A DNA stretch of 64,000 nucleotides from Mucilaginibacter hurinus (GCF_003324525.1 NZ_QGDC01000001.1:496001-560000), one strand, 5' to 3'; counted from the stretch's first letter, positions 44,679 through 54,620 are shown. Translations and numbers: made by a program. The notes: a model not told the origin generated them from the sequence alone.

Positions 44679-45149
44679 GTGCGTACCTTTTGCTCCTGCG
44701 GTAAAGGAAGATATTCTGCAGTATATTCAAAACAGGATTATTCAAAAAAAGCCAATAATGTTACGTCGGGCGATTATGAGGTATATTACAAAGGCACGAC
44801 CGGTTCCGCGCGTCAAAATTTATTTGGACTGCCGGATAATGGCACGATCCAATTAGTGCCGTACGAAGACAAACTCCACCTTACTCATTCCATTAACTTG
44901 GTCGGGTTATTTGCCAAAACCGCGCTTATGTCTATTGGATTTGGAATCTTTGGCATCTTCACTCATCGTTGGTGGATAGGTCCCGTGTTCTTTATTTGGC
45001 TGTGTGGAGCAAACTGGGTGATTGCTATAATCCGGCATGGTTTTTTCACTACCGAACTGGCTGACGACATTAATAAAACAATGAACTGTTTACCACCACC
45101 AGATCCCGAACCTGACAAAATGAACGGCAGAATAAAACATTGGATGTAA
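44679..45149 (+). CDS. Hypothetical protein with two membrane helices
   Basis: A 156-residue protein, not recognised. It begins at GTG (MRTFCSCGKGRYSAVY) with a C-x-C pair, has a polar first part, two hydrophobic helices at about residues 74-96 and 99-116 (LFAKTALMSIGFGIFGIF and WIGPVFFIWLCGANWVIAI), and a proline-rich end (CLPPPDPEP). No downstream ATG gives a better frame. It is divergent from the DUF2945 gene. The start is uncertain. Confidence 0.55.
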   Translation: MRTFCSCGKGRYSAVYSKQDYSKKANNVTSGDYEVYYKGTTGSARQNLFGLPDNGTIQLVPYEDKLHLTHSINLVGLFAKTALMSIGFGIFGIFTHRWWIGPVFFIWLCGANWVIAIIRHGFFTTELADDINKTMNCLPPPDPEPDKMNGRIKHWM

Positions 45150-45240
45150 TCAGCTTACATAACCGAGATTTGACGACTATTTCTATAACTTCACCTTGCC
45201 CGCGTTAAACTCAAAAATTGTTGAACTAATGCAGCAGGCT

Positions 45241-47217
45241 TTAGTAACTTAATAAATGTTGCATCTTTCCCTCAAGCCTACTTTTGGCCATAAACTGGTC
45301 TTCAAGCCCCTTGTCCATGGGCACAGGCGTATCCAGTCCGGCGCAGCGCATAATGGGTGCATCAAGGTAAGCAAAGCAGTGTTCGGCAATGTACGCGGCT
45401 ATCTCACCACCAAAGCCACTGATTAATGTATCCTCATGTAAAATCAGTGCGCGTCCCGTTTTTTTAACGCTCGCTTCAACCGCTTCCTTATCCCAGGGCT
45501 GCAAAGTACGTAAGTCCACAATTTCCACGTCAATATCAAGGTGGTTACCGGCATATTCTACAGCCCAATGTACTCCCCAGCCGTAGGTAATTATTGATGC
45601 TACGCTGCCCTCACGAACAACCTTTGCCTTACCAATTTCAACAGTATAATACCCATCAGGCACGTCGCCACTGCAGGTTCGATACAGGTATTTATGCTCA
45701 AAAAACATCACCGGGTTAGGGTCTTCAATAGCGGACAGCAACAGGCCTTTAGCATCTGCAGGGTAAGCGGGATATACTACTTTAAGCCCAGGCGTTTTTG
45801 TGAACCAGGCTTCGTTAGTTTGCGAGTGAAATGGCCCGGCGCTTGTACCTCCGCCTGCAGGCATGCGTATTACAACGTCAACCGCCTGCCCCCACCGGTA
45901 ATAGCTTTTGGCTAAATTGTTTACTATCTGGTTAAAGCCCGAGCTTACAAAATCAGCAAACTGCATTTCGACAAGTGCCTTATACCCGTTTAACGCAAGC
46001 CCCATGACCGCACCTACTATTGCAGATTCGCAGATGGGCGTGTTACGTACCCTATCGCGCCCAAACTCTTCAACAAACCCCTCCGTAATCTTAAATACTC
46101 CGCCATAACCCGCAATGTCCTGTCCCATTAAAACCAGATTGGGATATTTAAGCATCGCCTCATGCAGGCCATCGCTAATAGCATCTATATATCTTTTAAC
46201 AGATATTGTACCTGCAGGCTTCGCTTTGTTAACAGGATAAGGTTTATACACGTCTGCCACTTCGGTCTGCACGTCGGGCACAACGTCGGGCTGTGAAAAT
46301 GCTTTTTGTACTTCGCTATCTATCAACCGGCTAAATGCATTGCGGATATCCTGTGCCGATTTAATGCTTAGCACCCGCTCATCCAGTAAAAACCGTTCGA
46401 AATTTTCTAAGGGATCTTTAACCTTCCATTTATCAAACAGTTGCGGCGGAACATATTTGATACCAGATGCCTCCTCGTGCCCGCGCATCCTGAAGGTTTT
46501 ACATTCAATTAAAACCGGGCGTGGGTTCTTCCTTATGTCATTTGCCAACTGACTTATAGTGTGGTAAACATCAAGCAGGTTGTTGCCATCTATCGTAAGG
46601 CCTTCCATGCCGTAGCCTTTTGCCCTGTCGGCTAAGCTGTCGCAGCGGTATTGCTCACTAACCGGCGTCGACAGCCCATAACCGTTGTTTTCTATCAAAA
46701 ATATAACAGGCAAATCCCAAACCGCTGCGACATTGAGCGCCTCATGGAAGTCGCCTTCGCTGGTAGCTCCCTCACCCGTGAATACTAATGTAGCTTTTTG
46801 CCGCCCGCTTAACTTATTTGCTAACGCTATACCGCCGGCTAAAGCCATTTGCGGGCCAAGGTGTGATATCATGCCAATGATTTTGTGTTCTTGCGAACCA
46901 AAATGGAACGACCGGTCTCTGCCTTTAGTGAAACCGGTTGCCTTCCCCTGCCATTGCGCCATTAACTTCCATAACGGGATTTGACGAGCTGTAAATACGC
47001 CAAGGTTCCGGTGCATGGGCAGTATATACTCATCAGCCTGCATGGCTAAAGTGCTGCCTACCGCTATGGCTTCCTGCCCGATTCCTGAAAACCATTTATT
47101 TACTCGCTCCTGCCTTAATAATATCAGCATTTTCTCTTCTATCATCCTTGGCCATAGCAATTGCTTGTAAAATGCCAGTAAAGTATCGGTATCAAGCTTT
47201 TTACGGTCAAAAATCAT
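45241..47217 (-). CDS. Alpha-keto acid dehydrogenase E1, fused alpha-beta
   Basis: Thiamine-diphosphate E1 enzyme of a branched-chain 2-oxoacid or pyruvate dehydrogenase complex. Residues 1 to about 330 are the alpha part, with the TPP motif GEGATSEGDFHEALNVAAVWDLPVIFLIENN; residues 345-658 are the beta part (DAISDGLHEAMLKYPNLVLMGQDI, and GLDTPVPMDKGLEDQFMAKS). Normally encoded as two genes; the single-chain form is a common Bacteroidota version. No E2 or E3 lies beside it, so these are elsewhere. Start at the ATG (MIFDRKKL). Confidence 0.92.
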   Translation of the reverse strand: MIFDRKKLDTDTLLAFYKQLLWPRMIEEKMLILLRQERVNKWFSGIGQEAIAVGSTLAMQADEYILPMHRNLGVFTARQIPLWKLMAQWQGKATGFTKGRDRSFHFGSQEHKIIGMISHLGPQMALAGGIALANKLSGRQKATLVFTGEGATSEGDFHEALNVAAVWDLPVIFLIENNGYGLSTPVSEQYRCDSLADRAKGYGMEGLTIDGNNLLDVYHTISQLANDIRKNPRPVLIECKTFRMRGHEEASGIKYVPPQLFDKWKVKDPLENFERFLLDERVLSIKSAQDIRNAFSRLIDSEVQKAFSQPDVVPDVQTEVADVYKPYPVNKAKPAGTISVKRYIDAISDGLHEAMLKYPNLVLMGQDIAGYGGVFKITEGFVEEFGRDRVRNTPICESAIVGAVMGLALNGYKALVEMQFADFVSSGFNQIVNNLAKSYYRWGQAVDVVIRMPAGGGTSAGPFHSQTNEAWFTKTPGLKVVYPAYPADAKGLLLSAIEDPNPVMFFEHKYLYRTCSGDVPDGYYTVEIGKAKVVREGSVASIITYGWGVHWAVEYAGNHLDIDVEIVDLRTLQPWDKEAVEASVKKTGRALILHEDTLISGFGGEIAAYIAEHCFAYLDAPIMRCAGLDTPVPMDKGLEDQFMAKSRLEGKMQHLLSY

Positions 47218-47249
47218 ATAGCTAAGCTACTGAAGTTTTCAAAACTTTG

Positions 47250-47257
47250 TATGTTTG
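47250..47257 (+). promoter_or_regulatory. -7 box of the DUF4198 gene
   Basis: TATGTTTG, perfect TAnnTTTG, 9 bp before the ATG at 47267. It overlaps a TTG further up in the frame and so excludes that start. Confidence 0.5.
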
Positions 47258-47266
47258 GATAATCCA

Positions 47267-48136
47267 ATGATTATGATGCAAATGAAACGTGTTTCACTCC
47301 TTATATTATCGGCGCTGGTGATTACTTTTTTAGTGGCAGCTACCGGCAATTACTTTTTGCTGGCCCAAAATTTCTTTTTAAAGAAGGGGGATATGCTGAG
47401 TGTACGCCTGTTTACCGGCCTACAGCCCGGCGATGATGCCGGCCAGGAAGGCCCGCCTGCAGGAGCCGGAAAGTTTGTATTGTATGAGGGATCAAAAAAA
47501 ATTGACCTCGCTGCCCAGGCAACTGATACAGTTATAGCCATACAAGATTATAAAATTGTTAACCCCGGCCTAGCATTACTACAATACACACAAACAGCTG
47601 CTTACAATGAGTTTGATAAGGAGGAGTTTGAAAAGCAACTTAACGAAGATGGCAATACCGACCTGGCAAAACGGGTAGCAAAAAACAGGAAGTTAAGGGT
47701 GAAAGAAAAATACACCTGTTACCTAAAAACGCTGGTAAAAGTTGAAAAAAATTCAGGCAATGTGTACGAAAAGGTTTTGGGTGATCCGCTTGAGCTCGTA
47801 TTAAAAACCAATCCTTACAAATTAAATTATGGCGACGATGTTACCGCTGTGCTTTATTTAAAAGATAAGCCTTTAGCCAATGAAGTGCTTATGTTATATA
47901 TTAAAACTGCTACTGGTAATGTACATCCGCAAAAACTGGTGACTGATGCTGAAGGCCGGGTATATTTTAAATTAAGCCGTGAAGGAATTTATATACTTCG
48001 CTCGGCACGCACCCAGGTATCTGACACCAAAGATGCCGACTTTGAGACGATGTGGGCATCCTTCACCTTTGCGTTCAGCAGCGCTAACGAGTTGCCTAAC
48101 AGCTATAAAGAATTTGGGTTTGGGGACAAGCATTAA
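47267..48136 (+). CDS. DUF4198 exported protein
   Basis: A 289-residue exported or membrane-anchored protein with one N-terminal hydrophobic helix (about residues 9-28) and a beta-rich body. The DUF4198 region is seen as LNYGDDVTAVLYLKDKPLANEVLMLYI followed by LVTDAEGRVYFKLSREGIYILRSART; members of this group are often linked to metal (nickel/cobalt) uptake, but no transporter lies near. Several ATGs are possible (47267, 47273, 47282); 47267 is taken because it follows the -7 box closely. Confidence 0.72.
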   Translation: MIMMQMKRVSLLILSALVITFLVAATGNYFLLAQNFFLKKGDMLSVRLFTGLQPGDDAGQEGPPAGAGKFVLYEGSKKIDLAAQATDTVIAIQDYKIVNPGLALLQYTQTAAYNEFDKEEFEKQLNEDGNTDLAKRVAKNRKLRVKEKYTCYLKTLVKVEKNSGNVYEKVLGDPLELVLKTNPYKLNYGDDVTAVLYLKDKPLANEVLMLYIKTATGNVHPQKLVTDAEGRVYFKLSREGIYILRSARTQVSDTKDADFETMWASFTFAFSSANELPNSYKEFGFGDKH

Positions 48137-48642
48137 TGTACGGCGTAACGCAGCTGCACCAAACCACTTTGATAAGGAATAGTCTCCAGCAAAGTTAACC
48201 CAACACGTTCTTTTAAGCCCTCAAATAAAGGTTTGCCTTTGCCTAAAAGAATTGGGTGAACCGACAGCAGCAATTCGTCAATATACCCTTGCTGCATAAA
48301 TGCAGATAGCAAGCTTGCACCACCGTAAAACCAAATATTCCCGCCATGTTCATTTCTGATCCGCTCTATGCTTTCAGCGAACACGTCGCTTGTAATAACT
48401 TCACCGTCGCCTTTTACTTCGGTAAGCGTATCTGTAAATAGATACACCTTTTTGTCAGGATAATACTCAGGATGGGCCAGTAATAATTGATAGCTTTTAC
48501 GGCCAATAAATACAGCGTCGACACTATTCATAAATTGTGGCATCCCATAGTCCTGATCGGTAAGGCACCAATCATATTCCCCGTTAGGCCCCTCAATAAA
48601 GCCATCAAGGCTCACTGCAAGGTTTACAATAACTTTTCGCAT
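48133..48642 (-). CDS. Dihydrofolate reductase family protein (RibD C-terminal type)
   Basis: A 169-residue NADPH-binding protein: the family start VNLAVSLDGFIEGPNGEYDWC, FIGRKSYQLLL, and IWFYGGASLLSAFMQQGYIDELLLSVHPILLGKGKPLFEG. These small proteins resemble the deaminase-reductase part of riboflavin synthesis and trimethoprim-type reductases; true role unknown. It ends overlapping the DUF4198 gene by four bases (convergent). It is the likely second gene of a transcript with lutB, 9 bp upstream. Confidence 0.88.
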   Translation of the reverse strand: MRKVIVNLAVSLDGFIEGPNGEYDWCLTDQDYGMPQFMNSVDAVFIGRKSYQLLLAHPEYYPDKKVYLFTDTLTEVKGDGEVITSDVFAESIERIRNEHGGNIWFYGGASLLSAFMQQGYIDELLLSVHPILLGKGKPLFEGLKERVGLTLLETIPYQSGLVQLRYAVH

Positions 48643-48651
48643 AGATGTTGT

Positions 48652-50034
48652 TTATTCCCCTTTTTCGTGTTCACGCCACTGCTCGCTAAATGATTTTCCG
48701 GGAAGCGTTGGCAGATCGCGGTAGTGGCCCCAGGTATTTTTAAAGAACAGTTTAATAAATGTATTCTTGGTTTTGCCGCTGAAAAAATCGGTCATTTTAC
48801 GGCTTAACATACTCTTTTTCCAGGCAAACCATCCCCATTTTTCTTTTTTGGCTACCAAGCCATCCTTTACGGCATCACGGCGGTTAAGCAGCAGCATCTT
48901 ATGAATATCTATTTTTACCGGGCAAACCTCAGTACACTTACCGCATAAACTTGAGGCATAGCTTAAATGCTTAAACTCTTCCATGCCATCGGTATGCGGT
49001 GTTATTACTGAGCCTATAGGGCCGCTGTAAGTTGTTTGATAAGTGTGACCGCCAATGTTTTTATATACCGGGCAGGCGTTTAGGCAAGCGCCGCAGCGTA
49101 TGCAGTATAGTCCCTGCCGCTGTTCTTTTTGGGCAAGCAGGTTGGTACGGCCATTATCCAGTAGTATTACATACATCTCTTCCGGTCCGTCAGTTTCGCC
49201 GGGTTTGCGCGGCCCGCTTAAAATAGTATTGTACACCGTAAGATTTTGACCGGTGCCGTGCGTAGCCAGCATCGGCCAGAATAAATCAAGGTCGGTAAGG
49301 GACGGTATCAGCTTTTCAATACCCACAATAGCGATGTGTATTTTAGGGAAAGAAGTACACAAACGCGCGTTCCCCTCATTTTCGCTGACGGCGATACTGC
49401 CCGTATCGGCAATTAAAAAATTAGCACCGGTTATGCCTACATCTGCTTGCAGGTATTTATCACGCAACAGTTCGCGTGCTTTTTGGGTAAGTTGCTCAGG
49501 CGTAAAGTCAATAGGTGTATCAAACTTTTCATAAAAGAGTCTCGCTATGTCTTCTTTTGAAAGATGCATGGCCGGCGTTACAATGTGGTAAGGCTTTTGG
49601 CCGAGTAACTGTACAATATATTCGCCCAGGTCAGTTTCCAGGCTTTCTACCTGGTTACTCTCCAAAAAAGCATTGAGGTGAATCTCCTCGGTAACCATCG
49701 ACTTCGACTTGACAACAGTTTTTGCACCGGCTTTTTGTATAATGCTAAGTATTTCGCGGTTAGCTTCTTCGGCATCATTCGCCCATATCACCTTGCCGCC
49801 GCGCTTTTGAAAGTTCGCCTCAAATTCAGGCAGCAGCTTATCAAGGTTTTCCATCACCTTCCATTTGATAACGTGCCCCTTACGCTTAGCCGTGTCAAGG
49901 TTAGCTATGCGTGATAGGCCCCGGTCAACAGCAGCATCATACTTGCCAATATTGTAGTTTATAATACGGCGGTGATCTACGTCAAAAGCCTTCTCATCAC
50001 TCGCTGCTAAAAATTCTTCGGCCGTGTTACGCAT
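48652..50034 (-). CDS. lutB: LutB-type iron-sulfur protein (L-lactate oxidation)
   Basis: A 460-residue protein of the LutB/LldF family, part of L-lactate oxidation. The N-terminal domain is LUD type (RDLLR/AKTVVKSKSMVTEEIHLN), followed by two [4Fe-4S] clusters: CIRCGACLNACPVYK and CGKCTEVCPVKIDIHK. LutA and LutC, the usual partners, are not next to it. A dihydrofolate reductase-like gene follows 9 bp later. Confidence 0.9.
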   Translation of the reverse strand: MRNTAEEFLAASDEKAFDVDHRRIINYNIGKYDAAVDRGLSRIANLDTAKRKGHVIKWKVMENLDKLLPEFEANFQKRGGKVIWANDAEEANREILSIIQKAGAKTVVKSKSMVTEEIHLNAFLESNQVESLETDLGEYIVQLLGQKPYHIVTPAMHLSKEDIARLFYEKFDTPIDFTPEQLTQKARELLRDKYLQADVGITGANFLIADTGSIAVSENEGNARLCTSFPKIHIAIVGIEKLIPSLTDLDLFWPMLATHGTGQNLTVYNTILSGPRKPGETDGPEEMYVILLDNGRTNLLAQKEQRQGLYCIRCGACLNACPVYKNIGGHTYQTTYSGPIGSVITPHTDGMEEFKHLSYASSLCGKCTEVCPVKIDIHKMLLLNRRDAVKDGLVAKKEKWGWFAWKKSMLSRKMTDFFSGKTKNTFIKLFFKNTWGHYRDLPTLPGKSFSEQWREHEKGE

Positions 50035-50109
50035 ATGGCTAAATTACAATATTTGTGGGAACCGGAATTTAAAGAATGAATAGAATTACAAATTTTTTAC
50101 CAACAAAAA

Positions 50110-50134
50110 GCCCTTACGCAATCAACATAAGGGC
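50110..50134 (-). terminator. Rho-independent terminator after the M28 peptidase
   Basis: Seven-base arms GCCCTTA and TAAGGGC around 11 bases, with TTTTTGTTG on the minus strand. Confidence 0.75.
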
Positions 50135-50169
50135 CTCTTGTTAATATTTTTTATCGACCAGAGAATGAT

Positions 50170-51786
50170 TTACTTTTCAGCAGGCATATCATTCTTTACA
50201 TCAACAGCGGGCCGCTCTGCACGGTTAGCCAGCTCCCAGCCGGTGTAAAACACCAGTTGCGCCCGTTTAACCAATAACGGAAAGTCTATCTTGTCCACCT
50301 CATCCTCTAAGCCATGATAGTCTTCGTGCACACCGTTAAAGTAAAAGATGATAGGAATGCCATGTTTAGCAAAGTTATAATGGTCTGAGCGGTAGTAAAT
50401 ACGCTCAGGATCATTCGGATCGTTAAACTTGTAGTCAATTTTCAGGTTAGTGTAAGTTGCATTCGCCGTTTCGCTTATACGGTGAAGTGTAGTACTTAAC
50501 TTATCTGATCCTATCAGATAGCAATAGTTAGGGTCAGCCTTATGTTCGGGATCAACACGGCCTATCATATCAATATTTAAATTGGTAATAGTGTTTGCCA
50601 ATGGAAACACAGGATGATCTGAATAATATTCTGAACCCAATAAGCCTTTTTCTTCACCTACATTGGCTAAAAACAATATACTTCTTTTAGCGCCTTTTCC
50701 TGCCTTTTTAGCAGCAACAAATGCATTTGCAATTTCCAGTATACCTGTTGTACCTGAACCGTCATCATCAGCACCATTGTAAATACGATCGCCGTTTTTA
50801 CCTACAGGGTCAACACCGATATGATCATAGTGAGCTGATATAACCAGCACTTCGTTTTTAAGCTTTGCATCAGTACCCGGCAGGTAGCCCAATACGTCAA
50901 CGGCTTTTACATCGCCTATAGTTGTTTTATATGAGGCCGACACGTCAGCTTTAATTACGCGGGAACCGGGTATACCATTCGCATCTATCTCGGCCTTTAA
51001 CTGTTCGTAGGTTTTCCCGGTGCTCTTAAGCAGTTGGGTAGCCATTTGGGTAGTAATATTTAATACCAGGGGCTGGCTAACCGGCGCAGGCTCATTTTCC
51101 TTTTTTATAGTAAGGCTCGGCTCAATAAGGCTTAAACCATAACTCTTTAAGCTGGCCTCAACTTTAGGCCCTGTAGCCAGTATTAAGGCAGGCTTTTTAC
51201 CGCGTAAAAACGTATTACGTTTTCCCCGCGAGATGCTCCACTGCGAACGTGTAGCTGTACCGGTAACAACTGATACGCCATTTTTTAGCGGCTCATTATC
51301 ATTAATGTATATTACTACTTTCCCGGTAATATCAATATCTTTTAGTTCGTCATAGTTTTGGTCGCTTATGCCATAACCTACAAAAACCACCTCGTTCGCA
51401 TTGATGCTGTTATCGGCAGTATAGCCAGCAGATGGATAAAAATCCTTACCTGCCGTTAATGCAGTGCCGTTTATTGTGAAATTATTTACTGTAAAGGCAT
51501 TTTCAATAAGCGGAACATCCAAGAAATACGAACCTTTAACAGGGGCTTCCAGACCAAGCTTTTTAAACTCGCCCGCAATGTATTTAGCCGCTTTGTCTGC
51601 ACCGGGTTTTCCCGTTTCCCGGCCTTCAAACTCATCAGAAGCAAGGATGGTTAAATGCTTTTTAGCGCCGTCTACACTGATGTATTGCGCAAAATCTGTG
51701 ACAGCAGTCCCCTTGGGGGTGTTAATTTTGTTGGTAGCGCATGATGCTATTGCTGCAGCACATGCCAGTATCAGTAATTTTTTCAT
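50170..51786 (-). CDS. M28 family aminopeptidase lipoprotein
   Basis: A 538-residue zinc aminopeptidase with a lipoprotein signal (KLLILACAAAIASC, Cys16). The M28 zinc ligands are visible: ISAHYDHIGVD, GADDDGSGTTGILEIA, NVGEEKGLLGSEYYS, NLNIDMIGRVDP and YRSDHYNFAKHGIPIIFYF. A PA-type insertion probably lies before the catalytic half (about residues 130-260). Outer-membrane or periplasmic peptide trimming is inferred. Confidence 0.93.
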   Translation of the reverse strand: MKKLLILACAAAIASCATNKINTPKGTAVTDFAQYISVDGAKKHLTILASDEFEGRETGKPGADKAAKYIAGEFKKLGLEAPVKGSYFLDVPLIENAFTVNNFTINGTALTAGKDFYPSAGYTADNSINANEVVFVGYGISDQNYDELKDIDITGKVVIYINDNEPLKNGVSVVTGTATRSQWSISRGKRNTFLRGKKPALILATGPKVEASLKSYGLSLIEPSLTIKKENEPAPVSQPLVLNITTQMATQLLKSTGKTYEQLKAEIDANGIPGSRVIKADVSASYKTTIGDVKAVDVLGYLPGTDAKLKNEVLVISAHYDHIGVDPVGKNGDRIYNGADDDGSGTTGILEIANAFVAAKKAGKGAKRSILFLANVGEEKGLLGSEYYSDHPVFPLANTITNLNIDMIGRVDPEHKADPNYCYLIGSDKLSTTLHRISETANATYTNLKIDYKFNDPNDPERIYYRSDHYNFAKHGIPIIFYFNGVHEDYHGLEDEVDKIDFPLLVKRAQLVFYTGWELANRAERPAVDVKNDMPAEK

Positions 51787-51810
51787 TAGTTAGTCAGTTA
51801 TATTATAAAA

Positions 51811-51835
51811 AAATCCCGGTACACCGCCGGGATTT
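51811..51835 (-). terminator. Rho-independent terminator after rpiB
   Basis: Nine-base arms AAATCCCGG and CCGGGATTT, seven-base loop, and TTTTTTTAT on the minus strand. It separates rpiB from the M28 gene. Confidence 0.88.
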
Positions 51836-51851
51836 GCATAAAAAGCTTTTG

Positions 51852-52286
51852 TTAGCAAGAAATTTTATCGACGCGCCTTGCATGGCGGCCCCCTTCAAAT
51901 TCAGTACTAAAAAATATCTTTACAATCTCTTTAGCTTCTTCAACGGATACGTGCCTTGCCGGTATGCACAGCACATTCGCATTGTTATGGCTGCGTGCCG
52001 GTACTGCTACTTCGGGCTTCCAGCAAAGTGCCGCGCGTACACCCTGGTGCTTGTTAGCGGTAATAGCCACACCGTTAGCGGTACCGCATAAAAGTATACC
52101 GAAATCGGCCTCACCTTTTTCTACAGCCGAAGCCACCAGGTGAGCAAAATCAGGATAGTCTGCAGACTCTGACGAATTGGTACCAAAGTCCTTTACTTCT
52201 ATACCATCAATATCTTCAAGTAAAACTTCTTTCAGTTCAAATCCCGCATGATCAGCGCCTATAGCAATCCTTGTTCCTTGTTTCAT
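51852..52286 (-). CDS. rpiB: Ribose-5-phosphate isomerase B
   Basis: Interconverts ribose-5-phosphate and ribulose-5-phosphate in the pentose phosphate pathway. The 144-residue protein has the RpiB start RIAIGADHAGFELKE, the active-site cysteine C67 in GILLCGTANGVAITANK, and a C-terminal RHARRVDKI. The ATG is only 4 bp from the end of a perfect -7 box, so the message may be leaderless even though tatC lies 42 bp upstream. Confidence 0.95.
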   Translation of the reverse strand: MKQGTRIAIGADHAGFELKEVLLEDIDGIEVKDFGTNSSESADYPDFAHLVASAVEKGEADFGILLCGTANGVAITANKHQGVRAALCWKPEVAVPARSHNNANVLCIPARHVSVEEAKEIVKIFFSTEFEGGRHARRVDKISC

Positions 52287-52290
52287 AATG

Positions 52291-52298
52291 CAAAATTA
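52291..52298 (-). promoter_or_regulatory. -7 box of rpiB
   Basis: Reads TAATTTTG on the minus strand, perfect TAnnTTTG, 4 bp before the rpiB ATG. Confidence 0.55.
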
Positions 52299-52328
52299 TC
52301 AATTATTATTAAGGTATACGTAACCTTT

Positions 52329-53210
52329 TTATTTATGATGATTGGCAAGCTCTTCCTGCTCTCTTCTCAACCGTTTCCTGTCAACAGCAGCGGCAACGAT
52401 AATGCCAACCTCATACAGTATAAATAATGGAACAGTCACTACCAGCATGGTCATTATATCGGGCGTAGGAGTAATTACCGCTGCAACCACTAATATCCCC
52501 ACCACAGCATATCGTCTGCCGGCGCGCATATTTTTTGCCGTAAGTATTCCCAGGTTTGAGAGTACATACACTACTATAGGCAACTCAAATACAATGCCCG
52601 TACCTATGGTTAAAGTAGCCACGGTTGACAGGTATGAGCTAATATCTATATTATTCTCTATGATCTTGCTCACCTGGTAATTTGCAAGAAATGACACTGA
52701 CATGGGCGCTACTATATAGTAGCCAAATAATACACCCAGTATAAATAAAAACGATGCGTAAAACACAAAACCACTGGCAGATTTACGTTCTACATCCAGC
52801 AGCGCAGGTTTTACAAAGCGCCACAGTTCCCAAAGTAAATAGGGTATCCCGAGGGTTATCCCGGCCATTAGGCATGAATTAATGGTAAGCGTGAACTGGC
52901 CGGCCATTTCCGTATTAATTATCTTACCTGGTATTTTATCAATACAAAGGCCGGGGCGGCCAAGCATATCACCAATTTTGCATAGCATGCGATAGGTAAA
53001 AAATTGCGGATCGCGCGGCCCCATCAATACAACATCAAATACAAAATCGTAAAAAATGAAAGCTAATATGGTAAATAGCACTATAGCGATAGAAGCCCGT
53101 ATCAAATGCCACCTTAATGCGTCAAGGTGATCAAAAAAGGACATTTCGGCTTCCATCGTTTTGCCTTTTTCCTTTATAGCCTTAACAAGTTTGTTTTCCG
53201 TATCGCTCAT
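52329..53210 (-). CDS. tatC: Twin-arginine translocase subunit TatC
   Basis: Core receptor of the twin-arginine export system, which carries folded proteins across the inner membrane. The 293-residue protein begins with the conserved MEAEMSFFDHLDALRWHLIRASIAI, has six membrane helices and ends with a charged tail. A long loop (about residues 55-110, with CKIGDMLGRPGLCIDKIPGK) is an extension often seen in Bacteroidota. tatA is not in view. The oxidoreductase at 18028 has a twin-arginine-like signal and would be a substrate. Confidence 0.96.
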   Translation of the reverse strand: MSDTENKLVKAIKEKGKTMEAEMSFFDHLDALRWHLIRASIAIVLFTILAFIFYDFVFDVVLMGPRDPQFFTYRMLCKIGDMLGRPGLCIDKIPGKIINTEMAGQFTLTINSCLMAGITLGIPYLLWELWRFVKPALLDVERKSASGFVFYASFLFILGVLFGYYIVAPMSVSFLANYQVSKIIENNIDISSYLSTVATLTIGTGIVFELPIVVYVLSNLGILTAKNMRAGRRYAVVGILVVAAVITPTPDIMTMLVVTVPLFILYEVGIIVAAAVDRKRLRREQEELANHHK

Positions 53211-53220
53211 CTTTATACTA

Positions 53221-53252
53221 AAATACCCCTGCCTTATGCAGCAAGGGTATTT
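53221..53252 (-). terminator. Hairpin terminator after accC
   Basis: Arms AAATACCC (53221-53228) and GGGTATTT (53245-53252), with inner TGC/GCA pairing. On the minus strand followed by TAGTATAAAG, so the T run is weak; some read-through into tatC is likely. Confidence 0.55.
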
Positions 53253-53276
53253 ACGTTTTATTTTGTTAAAACAGTT

Positions 53277-54620
53277 TTAGTTTTCATCAAATTCAAATGT
53301 TTCCATGAATTTTGTAGTGAAATTACCCGCGCGGAAATTAGGATCTTTCAATAATTTTAAATGAAAAGGTATGGTGGTTTTAATACCTTCTATTACAAAC
53401 TCACTTAGGGCACGTTCCATGGTGCTTAAAGCTTCGTCGCGGGTTTGCGCTACGCAAATTACCTTAGCTATCATCGAGTCATAGTTAGGCGGTATAGTAT
53501 ACCCGGAATATACATGGGTATCAACCCGCACGCCGTGACCGCCCGGCGAATGGAAGTTGGTTATCCGGCCGGGTGAAGGCCTAAAGTTATTAAACGGGTC
53601 TTCGGCATTTATACGGCACTCTATAGCATGCATAGTAGGCTCGTAATTTTTACCTGAAACCGGTATACCTGATGCTACCTTTATTTGTTCCTTTATAAGG
53701 TCAAAGTTTATCACTTCCTCTGTAACAGGGTGTTCTACTTGTATGCGGGTATTCATTTCCATGAAGTAGAAGTTCCGGTTTTTGTCAACCAAAAATTCAA
53801 TAGTTCCCGCACCTTCATACCTAACCGCTTTAGCGCCTTTAACTGCAGCATCCCCCATCTTCTTACGCAGTTTTGGCGTCATAAAAGGGGACGGCGCTTC
53901 TTCTACCAGTTTTTGGTGGCGGCGCTGTATGGAACAATCACGTTCAGATAGATGTGATACTTTACCATATTGGTCGCCTACGATCTGAATTTCAATGTGA
54001 CGCGGATCTTCTACATATTTCTCCAGGTACATGCCATCGTTACCGAAGGCAGCACCAGACTCGGCCCGGGCAGAATCCCATGCGTTTTCAAACTCCTCAT
54101 CTTTCCAAACGATGCGCATACCACGGCCACCGCCGCCGGCTGTAGCTTTAAGAATAACCGGATAACCTATCTTTTTTGCAATTGTAATACCTTCTTTAAC
54201 GCTTGTTAATAAGCCCTCTGATCCGGGTATAGTAGGCACGCCGGCCTTTTTCATGGTTTCCTTGGCTGACGACTTATCGCCCATGGCGTTAATCTGATCG
54301 GCAGTTGCGCCAATGAATTTTATTCCATAGTCGGCACAGATAGCTGAGAACTTAGCATTCTCAGACAAAAAGCCATAGCCCGGATGTATAGCGTCGGCAT
54401 TTGTAAGTTCTGCGGCCGAAATAATGTTATGAATATTTAAATAAGAGTCTTTACTTGGCGGGGGGCCTATGCACACAGCTTCATCGGCAAAACGCACATG
54501 AAGACTGTCACGATCGGCTGTGGAATATACAGCTACAGTTTTGATGCCCATTTCCTTACAGGTACGTATAATACGTAAGGCTATCTCGCCGCGGTTAGCT
54601 ATTAATATTTTTTTAAACAT
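53277..54620 (-). CDS. accC: Acetyl-CoA carboxylase, biotin carboxylase subunit
   Basis: ATP-dependent carboxylation of biotin on AccB, first step of fatty acid synthesis. The 447-residue protein begins [18 protein letters not shown], has the ATP-grasp motif [29 protein letters not shown], and SMIAKVI. It follows accB (114 bp upstream) and so completes the carboxylase part of the lipid cluster. The call is secure. Confidence 0.98.
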   Translation of the reverse strand: MFKKILIANRGEIALRIIRTCKEMGIKTVAVYSTADRDSLHVRFADEAVCIGPPPSKDSYLNIHNIISAAELTNADAIHPGYGFLSENAKFSAICADYGIKFIGATADQINAMGDKSSAKETMKKAGVPTIPGSEGLLTSVKEGITIAKKIGYPVILKATAGGGGRGMRIVWKDEEFENAWDSARAESGAAFGNDGMYLEKYVEDPRHIEIQIVGDQYGKVSHLSERDCSIQRRHQKLVEEAPSPFMTPKLRKKMGDAAVKGAKAVRYEGAGTIEFLVDKNRNFYFMEMNTRIQVEHPVTEEVINFDLIKEQIKVASGIPVSGKNYEPTMHAIECRINAEDPFNNFRPSPGRITNFHSPGGHGVRVDTHVYSGYTIPPNYDSMIAKVICVAQTRDEALSTMERALSEFVIEGIKTTIPFHLKLLKDPNFRAGNFTTKFMETFEFDEN

